A stretch of DNA of 64,000 bases, taken from positions 62,001 through 126,000 of the forward strand of contig NZ_NSGG01000006.1 of assembly GCF_002295065.1 (NCBI RefSeq), read 5' to 3'. Within the stretch, counting starts at the first letter, position 1. Each line of letters begins with the position of its first letter. This stretch comes from Mesorhizobium sp. WSM3859 (lineage in GTDB: Bacteria; Pseudomonadota; Alphaproteobacteria; Rhizobiales; Rhizobiaceae). A program made the translations under genes and the position numbers. This document shows, in pieces, positions 42,338-51,392 of this stretch. Under the pieces are notes generated by a model, which did not search any database, was not told the DNA's origin, and was given only the letters and a program-made list of their open reading frames with translations.

Positions 42338-43510
42338 TCATGCGCTCCTGCGGAAGGGCACGACCTTCTTGCTTGCACCGGCATTCCTGATATGGGCGGC
42401 CATGGCGTCCCACGTCCGCTGCCAGGACATGTTGGCCAGATAGGCGTCGACCGCCGGCAGGCGCGTATTGCGCGGCTGCGCGAGCGCGGAGCGCAGCTTG
42501 GCCTCGATGTCCTCGGCGTCCGCAATGTCGACGAGGCCGGCGGCAGCGTAGCTTCGCACCACATCAACAATCGCGGTCGAGACCACAGGGAGGCCGGCGG
42601 CTAAGAATTCGGGGGTTTTCGTGGGGCTAATGAAACGTGTCGCTTCGTTGAGCGCGAACGGCATCCACCCGACATCCCAATGCCGAAGGTAGTCGGGCAA
42701 ATGCTTGTAGGCTTTGCTGCCGAGCCAGTGCAGGTTATTTGCCCTGGGCAGGCTGTCCGGATCGATCTTGACGACCGGACCAAGCATCACGAAGTGCACG
42801 TCAGGCATCGCGTTGGAAGCCTGCGCCACAAGATCGATATCGAGGCGCTCGTCGATGACTCCGAAGAAGCCGACCCGAGGATGCGGGATGGTGAGTTGAT
42901 CCGCCGGCTCCTCGCCGGGCGCCCTCGCCTTGTGAAAGTGGTTGACGTCAATGCTGCTGGGGAAGGGATGGATCGCGCGATGCTGGGAGCGCTTGGCTTC
43001 GAACAGGCTTAAGCCGCCCGTAAAGACCACATCGGCGCGTTCGAAGAGCGCCCGTTCCAGGAGCGCAAGCTGGGCCGGCGCATTCTTGAACGCCGAAAGC
43101 TCGTCCATGCAGTCATAGACGCACACGTCGAAGTTTACATGCGCGCTGAAGCGCAGCGCCATCGGGGTATAATACCAGGCGGTCAATTGGGCGTGCGGTG
43201 TCGACGCGATGATCCGGTCCAGATATCTGCGCTGGATTGCATCGGCTCTGGGGGGGCTGGTGCCGATCGGGAGCAGAGGGGTCGCTACCCGAATGCCCGG
43301 CGCAGCGTCGCAAAACCGAATGGACGAGTGGGAGCATTCTTCAAAAACGGGCTCCTCGAAGTACACGATTTGGTGCTCTCTCGAGGCATGCGTGAGAATG
43401 TGCTGCGGACGTTGATAGACGAAATTCCATCGCAAATGGGAAAAGCATATCAATAAATCTTGCTTTTTTCTGGTTTTGATGGTGGCTGGTATTCTTAGCG
43501 CCGCGTCCAT
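42338..43510 (-). CDS. Glycosyltransferase, GT-B fold
   Basis: 390 residues, no membrane segment. LLICFSHLRWNFVYQRPQHIL opens the N-terminal Rossmann domain; the C-terminal domain shows VGFFGVIDERLDIDLV, HWLGSKAYKHLPDYL and FISPTKTPEFLAAGLPVVSTAI, the acceptor and nucleotide-sugar loop (E-x-x-AxGxP) of GT4-like enzymes. Being in an operon with glf, it may use UDP-galactofuranose, but that is inference. Confidence 0.88.
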   Translation of the reverse strand: MDAALRIPATIKTRKKQDLLICFSHLRWNFVYQRPQHILTHASREHQIVYFEEPVFEECSHSSIRFCDAAPGIRVATPLLPIGTSPPRADAIQRRYLDRIIASTPHAQLTAWYYTPMALRFSAHVNFDVCVYDCMDELSAFKNAPAQLALLERALFERADVVFTGGLSLFEAKRSQHRAIHPFPSSIDVNHFHKARAPGEEPADQLTIPHPRVGFFGVIDERLDIDLVAQASNAMPDVHFVMLGPVVKIDPDSLPRANNLHWLGSKAYKHLPDYLRHWDVGWMPFALNEATRFISPTKTPEFLAAGLPVVSTAIVDVVRSYAAAGLVDIADAEDIEAKLRSALAQPRNTRLPAVDAYLANMSWQRTWDAMAAHIRNAGASKKVVPFRRSA

Positions 43511-43815
43511 ATAAGCTTTTCCCTGATGACATTGCCGTTTAGACTGCGAATAACATTTGTTAATCGCGAGATGCAGGAAGCTATTCCTGCCGCATGTCTA
43601 ACTGTCCGCTGATTAACTTGTTCCAGCCAGCGAGCGATATGCAGGCGGAGCTCCGCGCTAAACGGTGTGGCTGCGGCCTGCAGGCAGCTTTCTGGGGAAG
43701 GCCGCCTAGTCGCCGCATTTTCGTTGAATCAGCGGCTAAAATGTCCAGCGGCTTGAATTGATTCGTCAGACCGAAGCTAGGGCGCTTAACGGCCGGCAAT
43801 CACTGGGGCAGACGG
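43511..43815. other. Divergent promoter region, no gene seen
   Basis: About 305 bases between the glycosyltransferase and the GH43-like gene, read in opposite directions. Bases 43530-43580 are A+T-rich. No operator stands out. Confidence 0.5.
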
Positions 43816-44733
43816 ATGAAGATCGAGTTCGAGACGAATGTGTTCCCGTTGTTTCACCCTCAGACGGTGGACGATCTCAAGGATCCTTGTCCGGTTTTTG
43901 ACGGCCGGCTTTGGCATGTGTTCGGATCGAGCGGTACGGTGACCAGCGAGACTTGGAAGATTCTTCACGCCACGGCGCCGGAGTTGCAGGGACCGTGGAC
44001 GGAGCACGCGACGATTGAGCTCCCTGTCGCGGGGTCGGGCGTCGCGGCGCCTGGCGTCGTGCACGAAGACGGCGTCTTTCACATGTTCATCCAAACCGAG
44101 TTCATGAAATCCGGCGGCCGCTGTGAACACGCGGTGTCTAACGACGGGTTCAACTGGGTGGTGCTCAATCCGGCAATCCTGTCCGTGCCGGACACGGATG
44201 AAGACGGCATCTATGATCCGCACCCGGCTCTCATCGGCGGCAAGCGCTACATGGTTTATTCCGGGATGCCGAAATTCACCCGCGTACCGCAGCCCGACAT
44301 CTATCTGGTCCGCAGCCAGTCAGATTCATGGTTCGGACCCTGGAAGCGGCTGGGCAAGATCCTGGACCACAATGACATTCCCCACCACAACACGCGGGAC
44401 GACCCCGACTACGAATGGGGGATCGAAGGTGCCCAGTTGGTGGAGCTTCCGGACGGCCGCGTGCTCCTCAACGCCACCTGCTTCCTTCCGAACGGACAGC
44501 GGGGCAGTCGGCAGCGGGTGTTTTTCGCCATCGCTGACACCATTGCCGGACCTTACTCCTCGATCGGGCCGGTGCTCGATCCGGGCGGGCCTGGAGAAAA
44601 CGGCCATTCGACCGTGATGATCGAGGGCGATAGGCTGACCCTTTTTTACCAGAGTCGCGTTGCGGCGACGAACCATCGCTGGCGCTACGGCTTGGCGAGT
44701 TTCGACGTGTCCCTGCTTTCGAAAGCGGCTTGA
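43816..44733 (+). CDS. GH43/GH117-like five-bladed beta-propeller protein
   Basis: 305 residues without a signal peptide. The repeated blade pattern is visible: DLKDPCPVFDGRLWHVFGSSG (candidate general base Asp), APGVVHEDGVFHMFIQTEF, DPHPALIGGKRYMVYSGMP, EWGIEGAQLVELPDGRVLLNATC (candidate acid Glu) and ENGHSTVMIEGDRLTLFYQSRV. GH43-family and related proteins cleave furanosides such as arabinofuranose and galactofuranose, which would fit the glf neighbour, but activity is not shown. Confidence 0.75.
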   Translation: MKIEFETNVFPLFHPQTVDDLKDPCPVFDGRLWHVFGSSGTVTSETWKILHATAPELQGPWTEHATIELPVAGSGVAAPGVVHEDGVFHMFIQTEFMKSGGRCEHAVSNDGFNWVVLNPAILSVPDTDEDGIYDPHPALIGGKRYMVYSGMPKFTRVPQPDIYLVRSQSDSWFGPWKRLGKILDHNDIPHHNTRDDPDYEWGIEGAQLVELPDGRVLLNATCFLPNGQRGSRQRVFFAIADTIAGPYSSIGPVLDPGGPGENGHSTVMIEGDRLTLFYQSRVAATNHRWRYGLASFDVSLLSKAA

Positions 44734-44987
44734 CCGTCTCGTCGCGAGATCGCGGGGCATCCCCGCAAGTTTAGTGCCGCTTAGAGCTGCGACCGGTCCG
44801 CCGAATGAGATCGCCGTCGGGAACAATGTCTCTCGGACATGGTTCGGTCGCGTCCAGCAGAGAGCGGCCAGCTATGTACTTGCTGCAAAGAACCAAGAGA
44901 CTCCAGTGGGTGAGGCGGCTCATTCTTGGCTTTCTGTGCAGCCGTATCGTCCGGCCGGCCCGACCCAAAAGCTGATGCGAGGATGTC

Positions 44988-45206
44988 GTGCGCGCTCGTG
45001 TGAACATTCTGAATTTCGGGACTGAAAGCGCTGATGGCGACGTACGCGACCCAAATCGCATTTCGACAGTTGATCCAGAGCAGCTCGCCTATTTCTCCGC
45101 TGTGAACGGAATCACAGAGCAACAGGCCCGGGAATTGATCCGAAAACATGGAGACAATCTTGCCGTGCTCGTCAAGGAAGCTCGGAAGCTGCGCGAGCTC
45201 GAGTGA
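44988..45206 (+). CDS. DUF3606-like small protein
   Basis: 72 residues (GTG start). DVRDPNRISTVDPEQLAYFSAVNGITEQQARELIRKHGDNLAVLVKEARKL has the DUF3606 layout (RDxxRIS then a helix-turn-helix-like pair). The first 20 residues are uncertain. A diverged relative of the protein at 29179. No EcfG promoter was seen. Confidence 0.6.
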   Translation: MRARVNILNFGTESADGDVRDPNRISTVDPEQLAYFSAVNGITEQQARELIRKHGDNLAVLVKEARKLRELE

Positions 45207-45588
45207 CGTCCGCTAGGGTCAAGCAAGACCAATGCAAAGCGGATCCGGAACATTCTTAACGAATACTGGTTCGGGTATCGCCGCATCCCGCAGGCCTGGG
45301 TGCGGTTCATGGAGAAGACGGTGCCAATCACAAAAGGCTTGAAGGGCGCGGTCATGCGCCGGAGCGAGGCCCGCCCATCGTGACTGATTGCAAATTGCAT
45401 GACCGGCAACCGATAACGGGCGTTGAGGGAGCTCTCGCATAAGCCGCTTGGCAGGTGAGTGTGGGTCTATCCGGATACAACGATAACTGTGCAAGTCGTG
45501 ACTGGCCCGTTGGCATGCAAGGCGCCGGCGCTGCTCTTGAGACGACGCTCACTACGGTAGTAGGGGATCATCGCTACTGGGTCAGGCA
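45207..45588. other. Intergenic region
   Basis: About 380 bases. The DUF3606 frame stays open past its stop and reads RNILNEYWFGYRRIPQAWVRFMEK, but it has no start codon and matches nothing known to me. Confidence 0.4.
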
Positions 45589-46452
45589 ATGAGCGGCGAT
45601 CCTCTTGTGGCGCTCGCAAACTCCATTAGGGAACGCGACGTCGTGCTTTTCGTGGGGGCGGGCGTCTCCATGAGTGTCGGCCTGCCGTCCTGGGAAAAAC
45701 TGATCAAGCGGATGGCGGATGAACTGGGCCTGGAGGTGGACCTTGGCAAGCAGCGCGGTCGTTTTCAGACCTTGGCCGAGTATTACCGCATCAAGCATGG
45801 AAGTATCGGACCGCTTCGCAGTTGGATGGACCGGCACTGGACCGTTAGCCGCGAGAAAATCCAAAAATCCGAATTGCACCGTCTCATCGTCGCGCTGAAC
45901 TTCCCAGTGATCTATACCACGAACTACGATCGAAACCTCGAAGTTGCGTTTGAGATACATGGCGTCGAATACGTCAAAGTGGCCAATGCGCGGGATGTCT
46001 CGAAGGCTCGCAGGGACGTCCCCTACATCGTGAAATTCCACGGCGACTTCGACGACGATTCCTCCTTGGTTCTCACAGAAACCGATTACCTTGACCGGCT
46101 GTCATTCGATTCGCCGCTCGACGTGAGGTTTCGTTCGGACGCCTTGGGCAGCACGGTTCTGTTCATCGGCTACAGCCTTTCCGACCTGAACATCCGGTTG
46201 CTCCTGCACCGGCTTTGGCAGACCTGGAGCCGATCGGGCTACGAGGCGGATCGGCCTCCCTCCTTCATCTTCATGGCGCATCGTGATCCCGTCGAGGAAG
46301 CGGTGCTGGCGCGTTGGGGCATCACAGTGATGACGGGCGACGACGATGATCCTGAAAAAGGGCTGCTGGGTTTCCTTTCTCGCCTTGCTGCCCTTGTCGA
46401 AGCGAACGCAACGGATCGGCCGAGGCTGCTGTCAGGAGGCGAACCACCGTGA
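45589..46452 (+). CDS. SIR2-family (SIR2_2) domain protein
   Basis: 287 residues. DVVLFVGAGVSMSVGLPSWEKLI is the NAD-binding GAGxS motif; FPVIYTTNYDRNLEVAF and YIVKFHGDFDDDSSLVLTETDY (catalytic-type His in KxHGD) follow, then TVLFIGYSLSDLNIRLLL. This SIR2_2 type occurs as an NADase effector in several phage-defence systems (ThsA, DSR, SIR2-HerA). Here it stands alone: no HerA, Argonaute or TIR partner is adjacent. The length fits a single SIR2 domain with a short tail. Function is inferred from family only. Confidence 0.85.
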   Translation: MSGDPLVALANSIRERDVVLFVGAGVSMSVGLPSWEKLIKRMADELGLEVDLGKQRGRFQTLAEYYRIKHGSIGPLRSWMDRHWTVSREKIQKSELHRLIVALNFPVIYTTNYDRNLEVAFEIHGVEYVKVANARDVSKARRDVPYIVKFHGDFDDDSSLVLTETDYLDRLSFDSPLDVRFRSDALGSTVLFIGYSLSDLNIRLLLHRLWQTWSRSGYEADRPPSFIFMAHRDPVEEAVLARWGITVMTGDDDDPEKGLLGFLSRLAALVEANATDRPRLLSGGEPP

Positions 46453-46481
46453 TCCATTGACGGCGGCCCGCTGACCCGAGC

Positions 46482-46506
46482 GGAACAGCTTGCCGCTTCG
46501 CAAGTT
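46482..46506 (+). promoter_or_regulatory. EcfG-like promoter
   Basis: GGAAC at 46482-46486, 16 bases, AGTT at 46503-46506, 73 bases before the Crp/Fnr start. The first -10 base departs from the consensus C. Confidence 0.45.
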
Positions 46507-46579
46507 TGGTCCGCCTGGGATCGGCGCACGCCAGCGTAATTTCTGCTTTGGTTTGCGTGCGCTTCCCGACGGAGCCCGC

Positions 46580-47275
46580 ATGACCCCACGCAACAAATTG
46601 TTGGCGAGATTGCCTCGCGCAGAGTTGGAGGCAGTAGCTCCCGATCTTGACCCTGTCCCGCTACCGTTGAAAACAGTGTTGCATGAGGCTCTCGAACCAA
46701 TCGAGTACGTCTATTTCGTCGAACGCGGCGTCGCATCGATGGTCAACGAGCCCGAAACCGGCGACATCGTCTAGTTCGCGACGATTGGTCCCGAAGGGAT
46801 GGTCGGGTTCCCGGTGCTTCTTGGGACAGCTTCGGTCCCGAGTCGCGCCATGGTACAGATCCCGGGGCATGCGCTTCGCATGAAGGTGCGGGACTTTGAA
46901 CGGGCCTTGCGGAGCGCTCCGACGCTACACAAGTTTCTGCTGCGATACTTGATGGCCCTGCTGAATCAGATCGCGCAGAACACGTCCTGCAACCGTCTGC
47001 ATGAAGTGCAGGAGCGATGTGCTCGCTGGCTACTTCAGACACACGATCGCGTCGACAGCGACGAATTTCCGCTCACGCAGGAGTTTCTTTCCCAGATGCT
47101 CGGTGTGCATCGCCCGAGCGTGAGTGTGGCCGCCGCGACCCTGCAGAGGGCGGGCCTAATCGACTATACACGTGGAAATATCAGGATCGCCCACCGCAAG
47201 GGCCTCGAGGCCGCTTCGTGCACCTGCTACCGGGTGATCAAGCGTGAATATACCCGCCTTGTTGATGGGGAGTGA
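46580..47275 (+). pseudogene. Crp/Fnr-family regulator interrupted by one in-frame amber codon
   Basis: ATG 46580 starts MTPRNKLLARLPRAELEAVAPDL and runs through a cyclic-nucleotide-like fold (YVYFVERGVASMV) to GDIV, where TAG (46772-46774) replaces what is usually a Glu or Gln codon. The same frame then continues ATIGPEGMVGFPVLLG and RWLLQTHDRV, with the helix-turn-helix FLSQMLGVHRPSVSVAAATLQRAGLIDY. Apart from that codon the gene is intact and of normal length (about 231 codons). A single GAG-to-TAG change, suppression, or a sequencing error would each explain it. Cys residues near the C-terminus are not in the Fnr pattern. Confidence 0.82.
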
Positions 47276-47292
47276 CTACGCCACGAACCACT

Positions 47293-47484
47293 TCAAATTC
47301 TCTGGTCCATCGGGGGTTCCGTAGCCTTCGGACGCCGCCGGACTTCGACAGCAGTTCCTTGTGATCCCCGGGTCTCAAGTCCAATCAGCAAGGCATAGCT
47401 GGCGGCGATCGTCCGCCACATGTCGCGGAACTCCGGCCAGTCCGCTCCATCCGCCTTTGCCTGGCAGTATTCGTGCAACCGCAT
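47293..47484 (-). CDS. Small conserved protein of unknown function
   Basis: About 63 residues: MRLHEYCQAKADGADWPEFRDMWRTIAASYALLIGLE followed by a basic tail. This helical pattern (HEYC/LYCRxMA...WPEFRDMWxxIAxSYxxL) occurs in many small rhizobial proteins of unknown role. ATG 47484 is used; the frame is open to 47571 but the extra residues look unrelated. Confidence 0.6.
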   Translation of the reverse strand: MRLHEYCQAKADGADWPEFRDMWRTIAASYALLIGLETRGSQGTAVEVRRRPKATEPPMDQRI

Positions 47485-47787
47485 ATTTCGTTGAGCCTGC
47501 TCATTGTGGCGGTTTACCGGAACAAGGCCTAACTGTCTGTCGCCCGGAATACATAGCGCATTGCAACTCAATCTCGCTAACTGACACTGACTGCGCCTTA
47601 TCGGCCTGCCCCGAAATCGAGCAGGTCTCCTGACCCGGATCGGTCGGTCTTAGGAATACCCATGATCGCAAAGCGCTCGAACGGCCGATAAAGGAGGCGT
47701 CCTTGCGCAAGCATCACCGCATTTCGGTTCTGTCCGCTCAAATTCTGCGGCCCGTGGAACATCGCAGCATGAAGATGTTTAGGCGCA

Positions 47788-47937
47788 ATGAAAATCGTCC
47801 TGTTGTTTATGATTGTAATTTTGTTCCTCCTCATGAGGCGACGATCTCTTTCGATAAGAGCAAAGCTCGACGATGTTCACCGCGAGATAGCTCTTCGTGA
47901 GCGGAATAGCCGTGTTGGACGCAAGTTCGACGCCTGA
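47788..47937 (+). CDS. 49-residue single-pass membrane protein
   Basis: MKIVLLFMIVILFLLMRRRS forms one membrane helix followed by a positive-inside block (RRR, then RAKLDDVHREIALRERNSRVGRKFDA). Small transmembrane proteins of this size are often stress-related. The ribosome site is weak. GGAAC lies 31 bases upstream with TGTT after 15 bases, slightly off the EcfG spacing. Confidence 0.45.
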   Translation: MKIVLLFMIVILFLLMRRRSLSIRAKLDDVHREIALRERNSRVGRKFDA

Positions 47938-48611
47938 GAGGCGGCCTCGAATTCGCATCGTCACCCGTTCGACGAGGCCTCAGCTGGATACGGCTGCTCA
48001 AATCCGACGACGGCGCCTCTATCGCTGCGATGGGTTCTTTTCCGTGAGTGCTTCGCTGATCGGTTTGTATTCCCCTGTAATGAAGCCTGCCGACCGCGAT
48101 CGCCTCTACAGATTTTCGGACTGGCTAAACAGCTTCCGGCTCGCGGCGATGATCTGTTGCGTCTCCGCAGCGTTCTTCGCACCCGAGACTGAAACTGGAC
48201 GCCTCGCAAAAGTTGTTCGCAGCGATGTTCGCGGGCAGCCATCTGTCCAAACCTGTGAATCGAGGAATTGTTCAGCACGGAAGAACCCCAGGCAAAGGCG
48301 GTCAAAAAGGGCGCGCAGCTGACGGTTGACGCCTCCTTTGGCGAGATCTGCCCTGAATAACAGATGCTAGCGCGCTCTCTTGCTCTGCCTGCGCGATAGT
48401 TGTTGCAGCCCATGGCGGGCCGCAGTTCCAAGCCACGCTTGCCGGTCGGCATCGGAACCAGAGCGTCCAGGCGCAGTTTGAGCATGTCTGCGATGAGTTC
48501 CCCTCAAGTCTCGCAGATCGGTGTGCGACACCGGCCCGCGCCCTTGCCGAGGGGCGCGGGTTCCTCGGTCGGAGCGCGGAGGCCGCTCCATGCAATGCCG
48601 GCCCATCCCGT
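47938..48611. other. Long region without a convincing gene
   Basis: About 670 bases. Frames on both strands are of odd composition. A stretch on the minus strand (about 48340-48530) reads GELIADMLKLRLDALVPMPTGKRGLELRPAMGCNNYRAGRA after an in-frame stop and may be a decayed small gene. Confidence 0.4.
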
Positions 48612-48806
48612 TCACTGAAAGGCGTATTTGTAGACGACCCGATTCTGCTCGTCCGTCACTCTGACCCAAAGTTCTTCATTTGCTCGGATTCGCACTGCCC
48701 GCCCGGTTGCACGAGATGCCGCCGCAGCGGCGGTGTGCGCTTGGACCGACTGCCTGGATGTGACCACTTCCCCAGACATCACTTCGACCACGTAGTTCTT
48801 CATCAA
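48612..48806 (-). CDS. Small protein, member B of the three-copy family (WVRVTD...YKYAF)
   Basis: 64 residues: MMKNYVVEVMSGEVVTSRQS at the start, an Ala-rich helical centre, then EELWVRVTDEQNRVVYKYAFQ. It shares the same ends as members A (28294) and C (48956), and lies 150 bases from C in the same orientation, a tandem pair. Unlike A and C no EcfG motif was found upstream. Confidence 0.72.
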   Translation of the reverse strand: MMKNYVVEVMSGEVVTSRQSVQAHTAAAAASRATGRAVRIRANEELWVRVTDEQNRVVYKYAFQ

Positions 48807-48955
48807 ACATGGTTACGCCCAGGGCCGCCAATGGCGAAATAAGATTTGATGCAATTGAGGAAAAAACCGCGTTATCTCGCCCCGTTGTATCGGTTTTTGC
48901 GCTTGGGGCTAGGATGCCTTACCGAACGAGTACCGATATTTATGGGAGGACCCTC

Positions 48956-49156
48956 TCAGTCATACGCGTACTTGAATGTCGTAAGCGTCGCCTGATCCGT
49001 GACCCGTACCCAGAACGGCCCATCACGCCGGCCATGGACAGCCTTGCCCGTGACTTTCGTCGCCGCCTCCCACGGCGTCTGCGCCTCAGCTACTTGACGC
49101 GACACGACTACCTGGCCGGCTCCTTGTTCAAGCCAGTAGGTCTTCATTGTCTGCAT
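48956..49156 (-). CDS. Small protein, member C of the three-copy family (WVRVTD...FKYAY)
   Basis: 66 residues: MQTMKTYWLEQGAGQVVVSRQ, AQTPWEAATKVTGKAVHGRR and GPFWVRVTDQATLTTFKYAYD. TPWEAA is shared with member A and VVxSRQ with member B. The ATG 9 bases downstream is an alternative start. A near-consensus EcfG promoter ends 21 bases upstream. Confidence 0.72.
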   Translation of the reverse strand: MQTMKTYWLEQGAGQVVVSRQVAEAQTPWEAATKVTGKAVHGRRDGPFWVRVTDQATLTTFKYAYD

Positions 49157-49176
49157 CGCTCCGGGACCACTATCCT

Positions 49177-49202
49177 AACTTGGCATGGGGGCGGCTTGTT
49201 CC
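49177..49202 (-). promoter_or_regulatory. EcfG-like promoter
   Basis: Minus strand: GGAAC at 49202-49198, 17 bases, AGTT at 49180-49177, 21 bases before member C of the small family. Confidence 0.45.
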
Positions 49203-49323
49203 GGCGGGATCCTCGCGACCAGCGACTGCCACGTCGGGCCGGATTGACCTCATCGGTGTTGCGTCCTGCGGCACCAGAGTTGAAGAGAACGGTGCTGCCG
49301 GCGCCATAGCCATTGCGGAGCTT

Positions 49324-49348
49324 GGAACACTCCGGCGGGCACCAGGTT
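49324..49348 (+). promoter_or_regulatory. EcfG-like promoter
   Basis: GGAAC at 49324-49328, 16 bases, GGTT at 49345-49348, 96 bases before the SDR/membrane fusion gene at 49445. Confidence 0.5.
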
Positions 49349-49444
49349 CGATAGACGAAGCTGAAGCGTTGAGAAGCTTGGTTCGACCGGGGAGAAACGC
49401 CACGTGATCGAGAGGGGAAAGAACCTGATGGATCAATTAAACCC

Positions 49445-50731
49445 ATGTTCGTTCTGGTCATTGGCGCTTCAGGTCTGATCGGCGCGGCTTTGTGCGCGCG
49501 CCTTGGGGCGGAGGGGCACGAGGTTGTCCGGGCTGTCCGTAGCCGCACATCGAATGGCCTATTTAAGGGGCGAACCGTCATTATCGATATGGCGAAGGCG
49601 CTGGAGCCGGAAGTCTGGCTTCCACACCTTCATGGGGTCGACGCTGTCGTGAACTGCGCGGGCGTGTTGCAGGACAGTGCTCGGGACAATACGGACAAAG
49701 TTCATGCCGGCGGCGCCTCGGCCCTTTTTGCTGCCTGCGAGCGCGGTGGCGTTCGAAGGGTTATCCATTTCTCCGCGATCGGTGTCGACCGGGAACAGCC
49801 TTCAGCTTTCTCGGCCACCAAACTGGCTGGCGATCATGCCTTGATGAAGCGTGATCTCGATTGGGTAATCCTGCGGCCTTCGGTCGTGCTCGGGCGGCCA
49901 GCCTTCGGCGCAAGCGCCCTCTTCCGCGGGCTCGCCGCCCTGCCTCTGCTGCCTAGAATGCCGGGCACGGGCCTCCTCCAGGTCGTGCAGCTCGACGACG
50001 TCGTTTCCACTGTTTTGAACCTGATTGGCAGGGATAGCCCGTCCCGCCTGACGCTCGAACTCGCAGGGCCGGAAGCATTGACCATGAGCGAAATTGTCGC
50101 CCGCTACCGCGAGTGGCTGGGGTGGGGGAGGGCGAGGGAGTTTGTCCTGCCCGCTTGGGTCGCCGCGATGCTTTACCGGTCCGGTGACCTGGCGGGCCTC
50201 CTCGGCTGGCGGCCTCCTATGCGGACCAACGCCGCGAGGGAAATCGCGCGCGGCGCGACCGGCGCCTTGGAACCGTGGAAGCTTGCAACGGGAATCCGGC
50301 CGTCCAGTCTCGCGTCCGCCCTGGCCGCCAATCCTCCCACCGCGCAAGAGCGCTGGTTCGCCGGGCTCTACTTCGTGAAGTCGGCCATCTTCGTGGTGTT
50401 GCCGTTCTTCTGGATCGCTACCGGTATCATCTCCCTCACTACCGGTTGGCGCAGCGGTCTGGAACTTCTGCTCAACACCGCTTTCGCGCCTTTGGCCGGG
50501 GCCGCTGTTGTCGCAGGGGCTTTGGCCGACATTGTCGTCGGGGCGATGATCGCATCGCGGCCGACGAGCCGGTTAGGGCTGTGGGGGGCGATCGCGGTCT
50601 CGTTCTTCTATGCGATTGCGGGAAGTATTCTGCGCCCGGACCTGTGGAACGAGCCCCTCGGCCCGCTGATGAAAATCCTGCCCATCCTCGTCTTGCACTT
50701 CTGCGCGCTGGCGATCCTGGAGGAACGCTGA
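49445..50731 (+). CDS. NAD(P)-binding SDR-like protein fused to a DoxX-like membrane domain
   Basis: 428 residues. Residues 1-290 form an atypical (NmrA/complex-I-type) short-chain dehydrogenase: VLVIGASGLIGAALCARLGAEGH, VDAVVNCAGVLQDS, FSAIGVDREQPSAFSATKLAGD, WVILRPSVVLGRP. Residues about 310-428 carry four membrane helices (FVKSAIFVVLPFFWIATGII; LLNTAFAPLAGAAVVAGALADIVVGAMIA; LWGAIAVSFFYAIAGSIL; MKILPILVLHFCALAIL), the DoxX-like tail. It is translationally coupled to the next gene by TGATG. The substrate is unknown. Confidence 0.82.
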   Translation: MFVLVIGASGLIGAALCARLGAEGHEVVRAVRSRTSNGLFKGRTVIIDMAKALEPEVWLPHLHGVDAVVNCAGVLQDSARDNTDKVHAGGASALFAACERGGVRRVIHFSAIGVDREQPSAFSATKLAGDHALMKRDLDWVILRPSVVLGRPAFGASALFRGLAALPLLPRMPGTGLLQVVQLDDVVSTVLNLIGRDSPSRLTLELAGPEALTMSEIVARYREWLGWGRAREFVLPAWVAAMLYRSGDLAGLLGWRPPMRTNAAREIARGATGALEPWKLATGIRPSSLASALAANPPTAQERWFAGLYFVKSAIFVVLPFFWIATGIISLTTGWRSGLELLLNTAFAPLAGAAVVAGALADIVVGAMIASRPTSRLGLWGAIAVSFFYAIAGSILRPDLWNEPLGPLMKILPILVLHFCALAILEER

Positions 50732-51207
50732 TGCTCTACTTTGTGCTGAAATACTTGCACGTCATCGGCGCTGCTGTGCTGCTCGGCACCGGCGCGGGCA
50801 TTGCATTCTTCATGCTGCTCGCCCACCGGACCGGCAGCGCCGCCACGATTGCCGCCGTAGCCCGCATCGTCGTCATTGCCGACTTCCTGTTCACCGCTAC
50901 CGCGGTCATTGCGCAACCGATAACCGGGGCCGCATTGGCCTGGCAATCAGGCTATTCGCTCCGGGAGGGCTGGATTGTGCTGTCGATCCTGCTCTATGTC
51001 GTCACGGGCCTGTTCTGGTTACCTGTGGTATGGATGCAGATGCGCATGCGGGATCTTGCGGCGGAAGCCGCCACGGCGGGCATTCCGCCGCCCAAGCGAT
51101 ACAACCAGCTCTTTCGGCTTTGGTTCGCTTTTGGGTTTCCGGCGTTTGCATCCGTGGCCGTGATCTATTGGCTGATGATCACACGGCCCGCGATCCAGCT
51201 GTTTTGA
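50731..51207 (+). CDS. DUF2269-family membrane protein
   Basis: 158 residues with four membrane helices (YLHVIGAAVLLGTGAGIAFFML; VVIADFLFTATAVIAQPITGAALAW; WIVLSILLYVVTGLFWLPVVW; FAFGFPAFASVAVIYWLMI). LKYLHVIGAAVLLG and PITGAALAW resemble DUF2269 proteins. GGAGG stands before the ATG, which overlaps the upstream stop. The pair SDR-DoxX plus DUF2269 is frequently seen together and probably forms a membrane complex. Confidence 0.85.
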   Translation: MLYFVLKYLHVIGAAVLLGTGAGIAFFMLLAHRTGSAATIAAVARIVVIADFLFTATAVIAQPITGAALAWQSGYSLREGWIVLSILLYVVTGLFWLPVVWMQMRMRDLAAEAATAGIPPPKRYNQLFRLWFAFGFPAFASVAVIYWLMITRPAIQLF

Positions 51208-51392
51208 CGGAGTTCGCGACACTGCACTCTACCGACACGCGGCGGCCAAGTCCGGCAGCCAACCGGTGACCAAGATCCAGCGTCGCGCAGCCCAGCTGCT
51301 CGAAACATCGGCGAAGGTGGCAAAGAAGGCGGTTCCGCGGCCACCCGTCAAGACGCTGACGGGTAGACGAAACACGGTCGCAGAGCCCGGCC

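Noticed and set aside
45207..45357. Open frame after the DUF3606 stop (RNILNEYWFGYRRIPQAW)
   Set aside because: It looks protein-like but has no start codon and no recognised family; reported only as part of the intergenic note.
47961..48485. Minus-strand frame of 174 codons
   Set aside because: Composition is unnatural for most of its length and an in-frame stop interrupts the only plausible upstream extension.
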